Assembly: GCF_026210795.1 (NCBI RefSeq)
Contig: NC_089435.1
Location: forward strand, 744,001 to 808,000
From: Rhizophagus irregularis
Taxonomy: Eukaryota; Glomeromycota; Glomeromycetes; Glomerales; Glomeraceae
Length of the DNA stretch: 64,000 bases
Reading direction: 5' to 3'
The notes below the pieces were generated by a model. It searched no databases, was not told where the DNA came from, and saw only the letters and a list, made by a program, of their open reading frames with translations. The translations under genes and the position numbers were made by a program. Of this stretch, positions 24,009 to 35,556 are shown in pieces; position 1 is the first letter of the stretch, and each line of letters starts with the position of its first letter.

Positions 24009-25143
24009 TATATATGTATTTTTTTTACATTGTGATAAATAGTATGCTTTTCATTTATGTATAATATACTACTGTAAACAGCAGTATATGTAGTTTATTT
24101 CAAATAAATGTCGATTTTTAACCGATTTTAAATAATTCTATATCGCGAGTTTTATATACTGTTATGTTATTATGTCTATTAACATTTAATATTATAAAAA
24201 TTAACCACGCTTAAAGTTTAAATAAATTATAATTAATAAATAACTATCTAACCGACGAATAATTATTCTTTTACGGACAGTTGATATGTAATTTTGATCG
24301 TAAGACGTAAATATATTATGTACCTGACAATATGATTAATACGTTTTAAATGTTCAATATTTGATGATATTTATAAAAAGTTCTAGATTCATCACATCCG
24401 TTATCCGAGTTTAAGATTTTTAGGGTCGTTTATAAAAAGATTTAAATATTCGTAAATTTATTTATAACTTGAATAGATTTACAACTATTTCATAAGCTAA
24501 GCTGCGGGACGTTCGAGAGACATTCAGCACATTCGGTAAAACTCGGTAAAGCTCATAATAAGGTCGGACCAATGATTCTGAGTTTCTCTCGACGAGGAGA
24601 AAAATGGTGGATGTCCCGTAACTTATAAATTTGCTGTAAACAACTTTCATTCACTTTCAAAAAGTTTTAATCGATCGGCTATTTACTTTCATTCACTTTT
24701 TTTTTTTTTGAATGACTTGCAAGTAATCACCATTCTCAATGGCATTTCCCTCGATTTATGAACTAAAAAATATCGGAAAATTGTTTTGTAATTTCCGTAT
24801 TAAGCTGAATGTATTGAAACAGAAACCAGTATTAAGTTCGAAGTTGTACAGGACGGTCATGAGAATTGTATAGTCCTTCGTTACACCTCGAGCTAATAAA
24901 TTGCCCAAATCTAGATAAAATGAAAGGGATACTGCGTAAAATAATTAATATTGTGAATCGTAACAAAAATGATTTCAAATCAAACAAATCAATAATTTTT
25001 CTTTAGATATACTAATTAAAAAATCAAATTTCTTTACAAAAATACCTTTTCGAATCTTAATAAAAATATTATTTTTATTTTTTTTTTTTTAAAGCAAAAA
25101 TAATAATTATAATAAATTTTATTGTATCCTTTTTTTCGTAAAA
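24009..25143. other. Intergenic between GST gene and pseudogene 2
   Basis: No gene. From about 24730 the sequence is homologous to the promoter side of the intact GST. A frame at 24462-24650 (-) is random. Confidence 0.5.
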
Positions 25144-25892
25144 ATGACTATTCAAGTTTTCGGACACACTACATCTACTTTTTGTCTTGTATTATCCCAC
25201 GTTCTTAAAGAACCACCACTAGCTAGGATTATCTTATGAAGTCGTTCAACTAAATAGTACCGAAGAAATTAAATCTCCAGAATATCTAGCTACCAAGCAT
25301 CCTTTGTAAGCGAGGAAATTATTTTCTTTCTCTGAAGTTGTGCTCGTCACAAAAACATCACGAGTCAACTAACTAATTTGAACTTTTTTCATCTTTTTTA
25401 ATAGCGGAAAAATTCTTTCTCTCAATTATGATGAATTTCAAATTTACGAGACTCGTGCAATAGCTCGTTATTTGATAAATAAATATCAAGGAACCAAAAC
25501 TTTTACCGTTCTTATTCCTTCAGATGTCGCTTTGGTATAACAATTCATTTCTGTAGAAGCCTCTCATTTTACTCAACCTTTAAGTAAATTGATTGTGCAA
25601 TTAGTATTTAAGAAACGTCATGGTAAAGAACCTGATCTTAAAATTGTTAACGAAACTCGCGAAAAACTTAATAAAACTTTAGATGTTACGACAAATTATT
25701 GGTGGGTAAAGATTATTTAACAGGGAATTTTCTCTAGCTGATCTTCTTCATATTCCTTATACTTTTTATGCTATTAATATTGCTGGTGAAAGTGAATTAT
25801 GGGATAAACGTCCTAATGTTTCTAGATGATGGGAGAACATTAGTGAACGTGAATGTTGGAAAAATATTGCCACTGAATATAAAATAGCGTAA
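25144..25892 (+). pseudogene. Glutathione S-transferase pseudogene 2
   Basis: It aligns with the intact gene from the ATG to the stop, including the intron at the same place. Lesions visible by comparison: about 11 extra bases after VLKE in exon 1, a short deletion plus a TAA where the intact gene has GAA (ALVEQ), a frameshift in the region matching VYEKLLEGK, and TGA in place of the first Trp of RWWKN. It is unlikely to make a GST. Confidence 0.9.
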
Positions 25893-28657
25893 TTTATATA
25901 TTTTTATTTTAAATTGCGATAATAGTTTATCTTCATTTATATACTGTATATTATTATATTTTTAAATTATAAGTAATAGCGCATATTAATATATTTCTTT
26001 TACTTCAAATAAATGTAATTTTTAACCGATTGTGAATATGCATGATTAAATGATTCGCCATTAGTACAAGAAGGTGCTATTATAAGCGACTAGATTTATG
26101 TCTTTCCATGATTCTTGAAGTCATGAACCTTTTACACCTATGATACGGTCTTATTTAATTATTGAAGGTCGTTGTTGAATTTTTGGCTGTCATTGTCATG
26201 ACAACAATCATTCAATATTGACCGTAATATAATATCGAAGTGCCTAATAACAGTTATATCGCAAGCAATCTTACAACTGCCTCAATGTTAAACCAAATTT
26301 GATTAATGATTTCTATAACTGTTCTATTCACTTTTATTTTCTTTATATTGTTAGTGAATGATGTGGGATACCAAGTATTGTTATTGGCTATATCGAATAT
26401 CGATGAAAATTTGACACTGGATATCAAAATTTTACCTTAATAGTTAGTAACGATGCATACGAACATTCGTCGGAAGCAAAATTTTTCCGCATGTCTTGTA
26501 TTATTACGTATTATTAGTTAGTTATTTTATTTAGATCCGAGTTTAGGTCTTTTAGGGCCGTCTAGCTATTAGTAATAAGTTAAAAAATATTTCGTAATTT
26601 ATATTTCCTAAAGGTATCGTTGATATACCTGGCTCACGAGCTGGCTTCGAGCTATATGAATGATTATCAGATAATTATCATGTAAAAATTATATTATCTT
26701 TTGTTAATTAAATTAATTTATATGGCAAGAAAACTTTAAACAATAAACATTTTTTTAAACAAAATAAAATTTTGATTGTTATATATACAACGCTATAAGA
26801 AAAAAAAATCATTTATTTTCTAAATATAATAAGAGAATTTGGTTTTTTTTAAAAAAAAAATCTATTTTTTATTTTTTATTTTTTTTTTGATAAAATTAGA
26901 TCGCATAACACATGATCTATCGTTTTTTAGCTATTGTATTATGTATAGGATATCGTAACGGTTATCTCCATTTTGGATTACTAATTTTTTTAAAAAAAGA
27001 GAATTTAAATCTTTTTTTTTGGTTTATATAGGTTGGAATAATAAAATAATCTTAATTTTTTTTGTTAAGATTGCGTCTCAAAAAAGATCGGTGAAGGCTT
27101 CGTGAATCGTGATTATGTCAGTATCTAAGTCCGTATCTGATTGTGGGTTTTTTTATACGAATCGAGGTGTTTAAATATGGTTTGCTTATTAATGGGTTGG
27201 TTTGGCAAAAATTATATTATTTACTGCAATTTTTTTAATTGACTAACTCTTTTTATTTTAGGCTATGATTGTACTTCATCATAAATAAATTACGATTTTA
27301 GCATTACGCTCGTTATTTTGATATAATTGTATTATTATAGGCGTTGAAATCTGTTGAAATGCTGAATACTAAAATAATTTTAGCGAACAGACTTGTCGGA
27401 TCCATTTTAAGATTATTTTTTCAGTTTTTTGAACCGAACTATTTTTTTAAGCCATTTATTTATTTATTTTTCGAAAATTTAATAACTTTTTAATTTATTT
27501 TTTTTTTAAAAAACCTTTAAAACCGAAAAAAATAAAGTTTTTCTCACTTTTATTCTGGATTCAAGTTCGAAACATCCAAATAGATAACATCGACTGTGGA
27601 AAATCGGTAAGTCATTCTATTTTTTTTAGAATAAAAAAAATTTATTACAGTATTATTATATTAAAAATATGAAAAATTATAATTTTATGTACTTTTCTTT
27701 ATTTTAATATAAATAGGTTAACTAATTAAAATTTTTTTTAAAAAAAAATGTTCACTAACGTAAGTTCATAACAAAAAAAAAAATTGTTTTCAGATTGACA
27801 CCTGAACGACTTACTCGTTTGATTCATTTTTGATAAACAACTTGAAAAAAACATTAAGTTCCCAAAAAATTTGAACTTGGAAGATTACAATAATTAATAA
27901 ATAAACTTTATTTTTATTACATTTAAATTATTTATACTTTTTCTTTTTCTCAATTTTTATATTAATATATAAATATGATTTATTGATGAGATAAAAAAAA
28001 ATGAATATATAAAAATAATAATATTATAAACCCAAAATTACAAACATTTTGAATTGATATATAGAGGTAAGGTGCAGCCAAAAAAAATTACGCATTTTTT
28101 AAGGGCCGGAATTATGATAATGCCAGTCAGGCTCTAAAAAAGGAAATAAATTCCGGCCGGGATATCTATAAAAGGAAAGATCTACATGATTATTTTGGTC
28201 AATTCTACGCAAACCCTTACCCTACCTTTTATGTATAGTTCGGGGTCCTATGTATCTACCATATCGATCAAATTTACAGATTTAATAACATGCAAAACGT
28301 AAGAGAATTTTTTTTTTTCGGATAATGAAATTATTAAAATAAAAACTTTATAGTTTATACCTTTTTTGTTCTTTTTAACCGAAACAAGGGGATCAACTGA
28401 AACAAGGAGTACATTTTTATTCTATTCATTTGGTGGAATGCACCAGGGCGTTCTTTGTACCTGTGTATTTTGAATTAACAAAGTACAAAAAAAAACCAAA
28501 TCGGGGTAAACATGCATCGAATTTACTGTAGTACTAAGGCGAATTCACCGATAGAAAAAGAAAATTCTATATTCTATTCAGAAGTTCATTATATAAAAAT
28601 TTGAAAAACTATAAATTTGTTGAATTTTCTATATTGCTTATACTGTAATATTATAAA
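25893..28657. other. Long AT-rich intergenic stretch
   Basis: No gene recognised. Isolated GGCCGGAATTATGATAATG and TTCCGGCCGGGATATC segments near 28108-28165 belong to the dispersed GGCC(A/G)GAATTA motif family. Confidence 0.5.
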
Positions 28658-31045
28658 ATGGAACTTGTAAAATTAAATGAAAAAATTCTTTTGATCCAAC
28701 ACCAAGATTAAAATCTAGCCCTGTGCCAATTTTTTTTGTTTCTTTTGATGGAAGAGATAATAATTGTATTCATTGTGGAGAAAAATATACACAAACGAAA
28801 TATTCGCATCAATATTATTGTGAAAATTGTTTATCATGTTATTTAACTAATATAACCGATAATGACATATACTTGGACGTGTTATTCACAAAGGACTTGG
28901 AATGTAATGAACATGAAATAAGTAGAACAAAAATACCACAAAATATTCAAGAATACTGTAGAAATTGTTTGATAATATTATTTTTTAGACAAATAATCAG
29001 TTTTAATAAGGATTATACTCTTTGGGGTTTAATTACTATTGAAAACTATTGTAAACTATGTGGAAAATTATTATATCACCGTAGTATGCAATTTAAATGG
29101 TGTTCAGATTGTTATCTAATTTCTTCTGGATATATAGAATCAAACTTAACCAAAAAACTTATTTCAATTATTTATTTTCCATGGTGGGAAGATAATTCTA
29201 ATTGTTATTGCGGTGAACTACTAGTATTTACATCAAACTGTCAAAAGTATTGTGAGAACTGTTTTATATTTTTTATTGGATGTAGATATTGTTTAACAAC
29301 AAATATTATTTTTGGAATTACAAATCAATCACAATGTAAAAAATGCAAGAGAGTAACAACTATTATACTAGATAGCAAAAAGATTATTAGTATTAACAGT
29401 GGGAACAGTGTTTTAGATGATTTTCTTGTTAGTATAAGATCTTATCAATCGGAAATAGCTAAATTTACTAGCGTTATTAAAAATATTGATAAGTGCTTCG
29501 CTCCAAGCGAAATAAATAATATTTTTAGAAACCGTCACAAAAGTTCAAGATCATTAATGAAATATATACCATATTCTAAATTTACGAATGTAAAAAAAAT
29601 AGCAGAAGGAGGATTTAGTATAATATATCAAGCAACTTTGTTAGATGGTATAAAATATGATTTTCGGACTGAAAATATTTTAATTTTAAAAAAATTTAAA
29701 AATTCTCAATATGCTGAAGAATATCTTTTGAGAGAGGTAAGTATTTTAAAGATTAAAAGATTGGTATTTATTTTATAAAAATTTTAAATTTTAATCTCAA
29801 AATTTATAGTTAATGTCGAATCATTATGGTTATACAGATAACAGAAATTTTTATGTTCATATGGTGGTTAATACTTATGGTTTTACAAAAGACCCTCGAG
29901 TAGATAGATTAGATAGTTATATATTAGTTATGGAATATGCTCCAAGTGGAGATTTACATAAGTATCTACAAAAGAACTTTACAGAAATTGATTGGAGAAA
30001 AAAAAAATTAGTTATTCTATTTAATATTACAAATGGGTATTTAAATTTTAAACATATTGGTAAATGATTAATTTATAATACAAATTTATTAATTATTATT
30101 GTTTTAGACTTCAGAGCATTCATAATATAAATTTCGTACATCGAGATTTACACACTGGAAATACGTTGATACGTGAATCTGATGGGTTTTGCAAATGTAA
30201 AATCGGAGATCTAGGATTATCACGACCTGAAAATGATACCTCATTGGATGATGAAATATATGGAGTAATACCTTATATTGCACCAGAAATATTTATGGGG
30301 TCTGCATTTTCTAAAAAATCTGATATTTATAGTCTGGGTATGATTATGTGGGAACTTACAACAGGTTGTAAGCCTTTTGCTAATGTTGAACATGATATTG
30401 ATCTAATTATCAAAATTATTGATGGTTTACGACCTGAAATTACAGAAGATACACCAGAATGTTATGCTAATTTAATGAGAAGTTGTTGGAATCCTGATCC
30501 CACAAAGAGACCTTCTATAAGTGTCATTGAGAGCATTTGTCGTGAATGGTATTATCAGTTTAACGATGTTGATCAATTTGATCAAGCTGAATTAAAAAGG
30601 AAAAAGTTAATAGATTCAAAGAAGCTTGGTCCTAAGTTTAGTGAAAAGTCTCATCCAAAAGCTATTTATACAAGTAGATTATTAAGTTCTTACATTTCTA
30701 AATGTTCATCTATATTTTCCAATTGTTCATCTATCAATTTTTCATCAAACGGTATGTACTATGCTATTTTAATAAAAGTCATCTTCGATAGATAAATTAA
30801 AATTTTTTTTTTTTTTCGTAGGTTACATTTCAAACGAATTAGAATTTGACATAGACATTAAAAGGTATTTTAAAATTAAAAATAATTAATAAGTAATTTA
30901 TAATTTAAGTCCAATAACGAAATCTTCAACAAAATACAATTTTATATTAGTAGCAAACTCGACTCACTTGGAACTAAGCGAAATATTGAAGAATTAAATA
31001 TTAATTCTTTTGAAAATAATGGTAAATATTTTATTTGATTAAATG
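28658..31045 (+). CDS. Protein kinase with Cys-rich N-terminal region, multi-exon, 5' frame break
   Basis: The first ATG of family type is at 28658 (MELVKLNEKI), but one base appears missing near 28690 and the main frame resumes from about 28692. Residues about 25-230 carry repeated CxxC pairs (CIHCG, CENC, CRNC, CKLCG, CKKCK), probably zinc-binding. The kinase domain starts near 29575 with EGGFSIIY. Exons then read 29810-30036, 30108-30751 and 30822-30864, with a further one near 30910. Motifs: ILKKF (ATP lysine), VHRDLHTGN, GDLGLS in place of DFG, YIAPE and DIYSLGMIMWE. The ending is uncertain because the last junctions do not keep frame. It belongs to the TKL-like kinases expanded in these fungi. 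Start and 3' end are weak; it may be a young pseudogene. Confidence 0.72.
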
Positions 31046-32014
31046 TTATCAAGATTTATTTATATCCTTATTATTTTATTTTTTCTAATTTAAAATAGGA
31101 AAACGCCTCAAAGAAAAATAATGAAGAAATAAGAAATGGGAAAAATTTTTCGTATAAATATAATAATATATCTTATTTTTAATATTTTATTTATGTATAT
31201 TCCTTTTTTTTTATTATTATTATGCAATATTATTCAATTAGCTTTGGTGAAATGGTTCATTTTCGCAGAGTCAAAGTAGCTTAAATTTGAATCCATAAGG
31301 CGCAGTTAAAATCATAAAAAGATAAAATTCTTAACGGTCAAAAGGACTTAGCGGGATAATTAAATCATAACTTGAACCGATTGACAAACTTTCGAAAGTT
31401 GTTTCGTGTATACTAAAATTTAAATTCACTTCAACTTAAATTTATAAAGCGCATAGGATTTTGTAAAGCGTGCTAGATTTATATAATAAACATTCATGGT
31501 GTTTTGTTTAAAAATTTCCAATTTATTTAAGATAATTTAATGCCAAAAAAAAAAAATGTTTGCTTTTCTTGTTATATATATGTATATAATATATATATAT
31601 ATAATCACGCCAATATTATATACGTCAATATTATATAAATCTTACCCATATATATATATTACTAAATATATAAAGATATTTTGAAAATATAGATAGAATG
31701 GATATCGTTAGAATAAACTTTAATTTAGACTCATCTGCATCACTTTTAATACATCTTAGTTAATTGAAAGCATCAAATAAGTAAGTTTAACAAAAAAATT
31801 AAAAAGACGAAATTATCATAACGAATTTTTATTATTAGAAAATACTTTTTAAAATTTTTCAATAAAAAAAAAAATTTATTTGTGTTTTAATTTTAATTTA
31901 AATTCTTTAAGAGTAAAAATTACACTTAATTAATTAGTTACAAAAAAAAAAAAAAAAAAAAAAATCACGACACCGAAAAAACTAATAAATAATGAATCGG
32001 ATAATCTTTACAGT
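31046..32014. other. AT-rich intergenic with a weak tRNA-like relic
   Basis: No gene. A TAGCTTTGGTGAAATGG segment near 31239 and TTTGAATCC near 31286 resemble degraded A and B boxes of a tRNA or SINE, but no cloverleaf could be built. Confidence 0.35.
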
Positions 32015-32368
32015 TAGAATGGTTTAGAGTTTGAGTTCTACTATTAATTTTTTTTCAATACTATATATATCATATTCTTTTCCTTTTCCTCTTATAACGA
32101 TCATTAGGAGTATATGATCAAAAATCAAGCTAACTTTTTTATAAAATTTCTTAGATCATTAATTCCGAAATTGGATCTGCATAAATAATTTAAATATTGT
32201 TAATCCTTACTTAAATTATATAAGAACAAAAAATGTGGTAATACAAAAAATGTCGTACAACCTTGATCTTAACCTTATTTAATGATCTGACGGACTATGA
32301 TACTATGAACTTCTTTTCCCCCTTCTTTTTAAATAAAAAAAAAAGAAATTTAACGATATTATCAAAAA
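32015..32368 (+). promoter_or_regulatory. Conserved 5' flank of the Sel1-repeat gene
   Basis: It is preserved in order in the decayed copy at 3120-3705, including a CT-rich run (TTTTCCTTTTCCTCTT), ATTAGGAGTATA and GTGGTAATAC. Because both duplicates share it, it probably includes the promoter. Individual sites are not defined. Confidence 0.45.
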
Positions 32369-34432
32369 ATGTTAAATAATATTATGAATATTAATATTTC
32401 TAAAGATGATGAAAATTTTTTAAAGAATTTTTTAAAAGATTTTCATAAAAAAATTATTGAAACAAATGATTTTAGTAATTATGAATATTATTTAAGTGAA
32501 TGGGTAAAATTTAATCTTGAAAATAATGATAAAAATCCTGAAAATATTCTTAAAATGATGGAAAATCATGATGAAAATAAATTTTGGTTCACAAGTTTAT
32601 TAGGATTTTTTTATCAATTTGGTATTGGTTGTTATCTTAATAGAGAAAAAGCGTTAGATTTTTATTATATTCTCACCACCATTGATAATAATAATAAAAT
32701 TAAGGAAAATGATGATGATGATTTTAATCAATTAAATTTAATTGAAAAAAATGATGATACATTTGATTTATTAAGAAATAATAATATAGTTATTGGAAAA
32801 TATTTGTTATCATTATTTTATTATAAAGATAATATTTTATTTGATTATACGTATAAACAAAATAAATCAGTACATCTTTTAAAATTATCTGGAAATAATG
32901 ATTTAGAATTAGAATATAATTCAAGAATTTGTTTTGAAAATGATGATGATTTGAAAACTAATTATCGAAAAATTTTTGAATTACTTTTAAACTTGGCTGA
33001 TAATGAAAATTTAGATGCACAATATAATTTAGCAATATGTTATATGGATGGTATAGGAACATATAAAGATGAAACGAAAGCATTTGATTTATTTTTAAAA
33101 TCTGATCAAATTGATGAATGTCTTAATACTCAGAATGAAGTTGAAAAGTATAAATTTGAAAAGAATTTAAAATCTGCAATATTAAATAATTCAATAGCAC
33201 AAAATGATGTGGGATTTTTTTATCAATTTAGTAAAGGAATAAATAAAAATGAAATAAAAGCATTTGAATGGTATTTAAAATCTGCTATTGCAGGATGTGC
33301 TGATGGTCAATGTAATTTGGGATTTTGTTATGGTAATGGTATAGGAATAGATAAGAATGAAATAAAAGCATTTGAATGGTATTTAAAATCTGCTGAAAAT
33401 CATTATGCAATAGGTCAACTTAATTTGGGAAATTGTTATCAGTATGGTAAAGGAACAAATAAAAATGAAACAAAAGCATTTGAATGGTACAAAAAGTCGG
33501 CTATTGCAGGATGTGCTAGTGGTCAATGTAGTTTGGCTTATTGCTATGAACATGGTATAGGAACAATTAAAAATGTAATAAAAGCATTTGAATGGTACAA
33601 AAAGTCGGCTATTGCAGGTTGTGCTAGAGGACAATATAGTTTAGGTTATTGTTATAACTATAGTATAGGAACAAATGAAGATGAAACAAAAGCATTTGAA
33701 TGGTACAAAAAATCTGCCATTGCAGGATGTGCTGATGGACAATATAATTTAGGTTTATGTTATGAGTGTGGTATAGGAACTGAAAGTAATGAAATAAAAG
33801 CATTTGAATGGTATACTAAATCGGCTATTGCGGGATGTGCTAGTGGACAATATGGTTTAGGATATTGTTATGATTATGGTATAGGGACAAATGAAGATGA
33901 AACAAAAGCATTTGAATGGTACAAGAAAGCAGCCGAAAATGGTGATGCTGTAGCACAAAATACTTTAGGAAGTTGTTACCAATATGGTAAAGGAACAGAT
34001 AAAAATGATACAAAAGCATATGAATGGTATTTAAAATCAGCTGAAAATGGTGATTTAACGGGTCAAACTAATGTGGGTTATTGTTACCAAAATGGCAAAG
34101 GAATAGATAAAAATGAAACAAAAGCATTTGAATGGTTCTTAAAATCAGCTAATGCAGGGTGTGATACTGGTAAATATAATTTAGGATATTGCTATGAACA
34201 TGGCATAGGAACAGATAAAAATGAATTCAAAGCATTTGAATCGTACTTAAATTCGGCTGAAAGTGGTAATGTAAAAGCACAAAATTGTGTAGGTGAATGT
34301 TATCATAATGGTATTGGAGTTGATATAGATGTTTCTGAAGCAATTTATTGGTTTGAAAAAGCTGCAGATAATGGATTCAAAGAAGCAAAAGAAAAGTTAA
34401 ATAATATTTTATCATATATCTATAAACCTTAG
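32369..34432 (+). CDS. Sel1-like repeat protein, 687 aa, single exon
   Basis: ATG at 32369 (MLNNIMNINISKDDENFL). The first ~110 residues are an N-terminal domain shared with the pseudogene at 3706. From about residue 205 to the end run about 13 Sel1-like repeats of roughly 36 residues, each with the signature A-x2-NLG-x-CY-x-x-G-x-GTxK-x-E-x-KAFEWY-x-KSA. Sel1/TPR-like solenoids act as adaptors for protein complexes and signalling. The KSAIAGCA cap is nearly identical between neighbouring units, which suggests recent unit duplication. No break is seen. It lies between the kinase gene at 28.7 kb and the Sel1-kinase fusion at 35.6 kb. Confidence 0.9.
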   Translation: MLNNIMNINISKDDENFLKNFLKDFHKKIIETNDFSNYEYYLSEWVKFNLENNDKNPENILKMMENHDENKFWFTSLLGFFYQFGIGCYLNREKALDFYYILTTIDNNNKIKENDDDDFNQLNLIEKNDDTFDLLRNNNIVIGKYLLSLFYYKDNILFDYTYKQNKSVHLLKLSGNNDLELEYNSRICFENDDDLKTNYRKIFELLLNLADNENLDAQYNLAICYMDGIGTYKDETKAFDLFLKSDQIDECLNTQNEVEKYKFEKNLKSAILNNSIAQNDVGFFYQFSKGINKNEIKAFEWYLKSAIAGCADGQCNLGFCYGNGIGIDKNEIKAFEWYLKSAENHYAIGQLNLGNCYQYGKGTNKNETKAFEWYKKSAIAGCASGQCSLAYCYEHGIGTIKNVIKAFEWYKKSAIAGCARGQYSLGYCYNYSIGTNEDETKAFEWYKKSAIAGCADGQYNLGLCYECGIGTESNEIKAFEWYTKSAIAGCASGQYGLGYCYDYGIGTNEDETKAFEWYKKAAENGDAVAQNTLGSCYQYGKGTDKNDTKAYEWYLKSAENGDLTGQTNVGYCYQNGKGIDKNETKAFEWFLKSANAGCDTGKYNLGYCYEHGIGTDKNEFKAFESYLNSAESGNVKAQNCVGECYHNGIGVDIDVSEAIYWFEKAADNGFKEAKEKLNNILSYIYKP

Positions 34433-34559
34433 TAAAAATAATAGTAGTAAAAAGTTCTGTTTCTTGTTTTTGGTTATACATCTCTTCCTTATTAAATCTT
34501 TACTATAAAACATTACTATAAAATTTAAATATAAAATAAAAAAAATAAAAACATATAAT
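34433..34559. other. Short 3' flank
   Basis: There is nothing beyond AT-rich sequence between the Sel1 gene and the FAR1 fragment. Confidence 0.5.
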
Positions 34560-34926
34560 TACTAGCTTATTAAAATGGTATTTATCACTTTTAAATCCAC
34601 CTATAAAGTTTAACTTTTTCTTGTGACAAAATTCAAGGAAGCATCCATCATTTTGGCTAACATTTATTCTGATCTTTAGGAGATAAAATTTTTTTAGGAT
34701 GATATTTATCAGCATAGTTGCATTCTCAACTAATTTTATGTACAACTTTTATACCATCTTCAACAAGAACTTCAGTACATTTTCTTTTAAAGCTGAATCC
34801 CTTTTGTAATACATATTCATTTAGAAAAGTTTCTGCATCAATCCATGTTTGAAAGAATAACATATTTTCATTTTCAGAGTCATCAGTATCAAAAGTTTTT
34901 AATGTAGGTTTATTTTTATTTTCCAT
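34560..34926 (-). pseudogene. FAR1/MULE-type DNA-binding domain fragment
   Basis: ATG at 34926 (MENKNKPTLK). The translation FQTWIDAETFLNEYVLQKGFSFKRK resembles the FAR1 DNA-binding domain found at the N-terminus of Mutator-like transposases. The frame stops at a TGA where the family has Trp (between HKIS and ECNY), and continues as ECNYADKYHPKKIL up to another stop. Only the N-terminal domain remains. It is a small transposon relic. Confidence 0.6.
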
Positions 34927-35556
34927 TTCATTAATAAAAAGCAAAGTCATTTCTGATATGTTATCATTAAAATTTAAGAGGACAGTTGTTTTTATTTGAA
35001 AATGTAATATTATGAGGCAAAAAATTAATTATATTCATTAATAGTATCCATTTTATTTAGACTAGCATTTAAAGATAAATTTTGAATTTTTTTAAGAGAA
35101 TAATTGTTTGAAATGGTGGAAATAAAAGTAAGTTTACTGATAAAATGGATTTAATCATTTTAATAAAAAAAAAAAAATAGTTGAAACTTTAAAGTAATAG
35201 TCAAATAACATGTAGTTATCATTTACATGATGTGAATTTCCCCAGTTATTTTCAAACAAAATATTATTATAAGCTTTGTAATTATAGAAAAATTACTAAG
35301 ATAAATTACATATTATTTTATTATTAATAAGCTATTTTACATATAATTTGTGAATGCCATGGCCAATTTTTTAATTCCAGTTTTTTTGTAACACACTGTC
35401 AAAAAGTAAATTTTATAATAATATTTTTAAGTATTCAGTTGTTATTATTATTTATAAGGAATAATATTATATAATATTATTAAAAATTTGTAAAAGTATA
35501 TAATGTAAATATTTTCTGCATAATAACTGATAAATAATCCAATGAATAAAGAATAA
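34927..35556. other. AT-rich intergenic stretch
   Basis: No gene or clear repeat seen. Confidence 0.5.

Noticed and set aside
31940-31965. Long A run as a retroposed poly(A) tail
   Set aside because: No processed gene copy or target duplication next to it; similar A/T runs are common throughout.
33383-33634. A minus-strand frame inside the Sel1-repeat gene
   Set aside because: Its repeats mirror the codons of the Sel1 units on the real strand.
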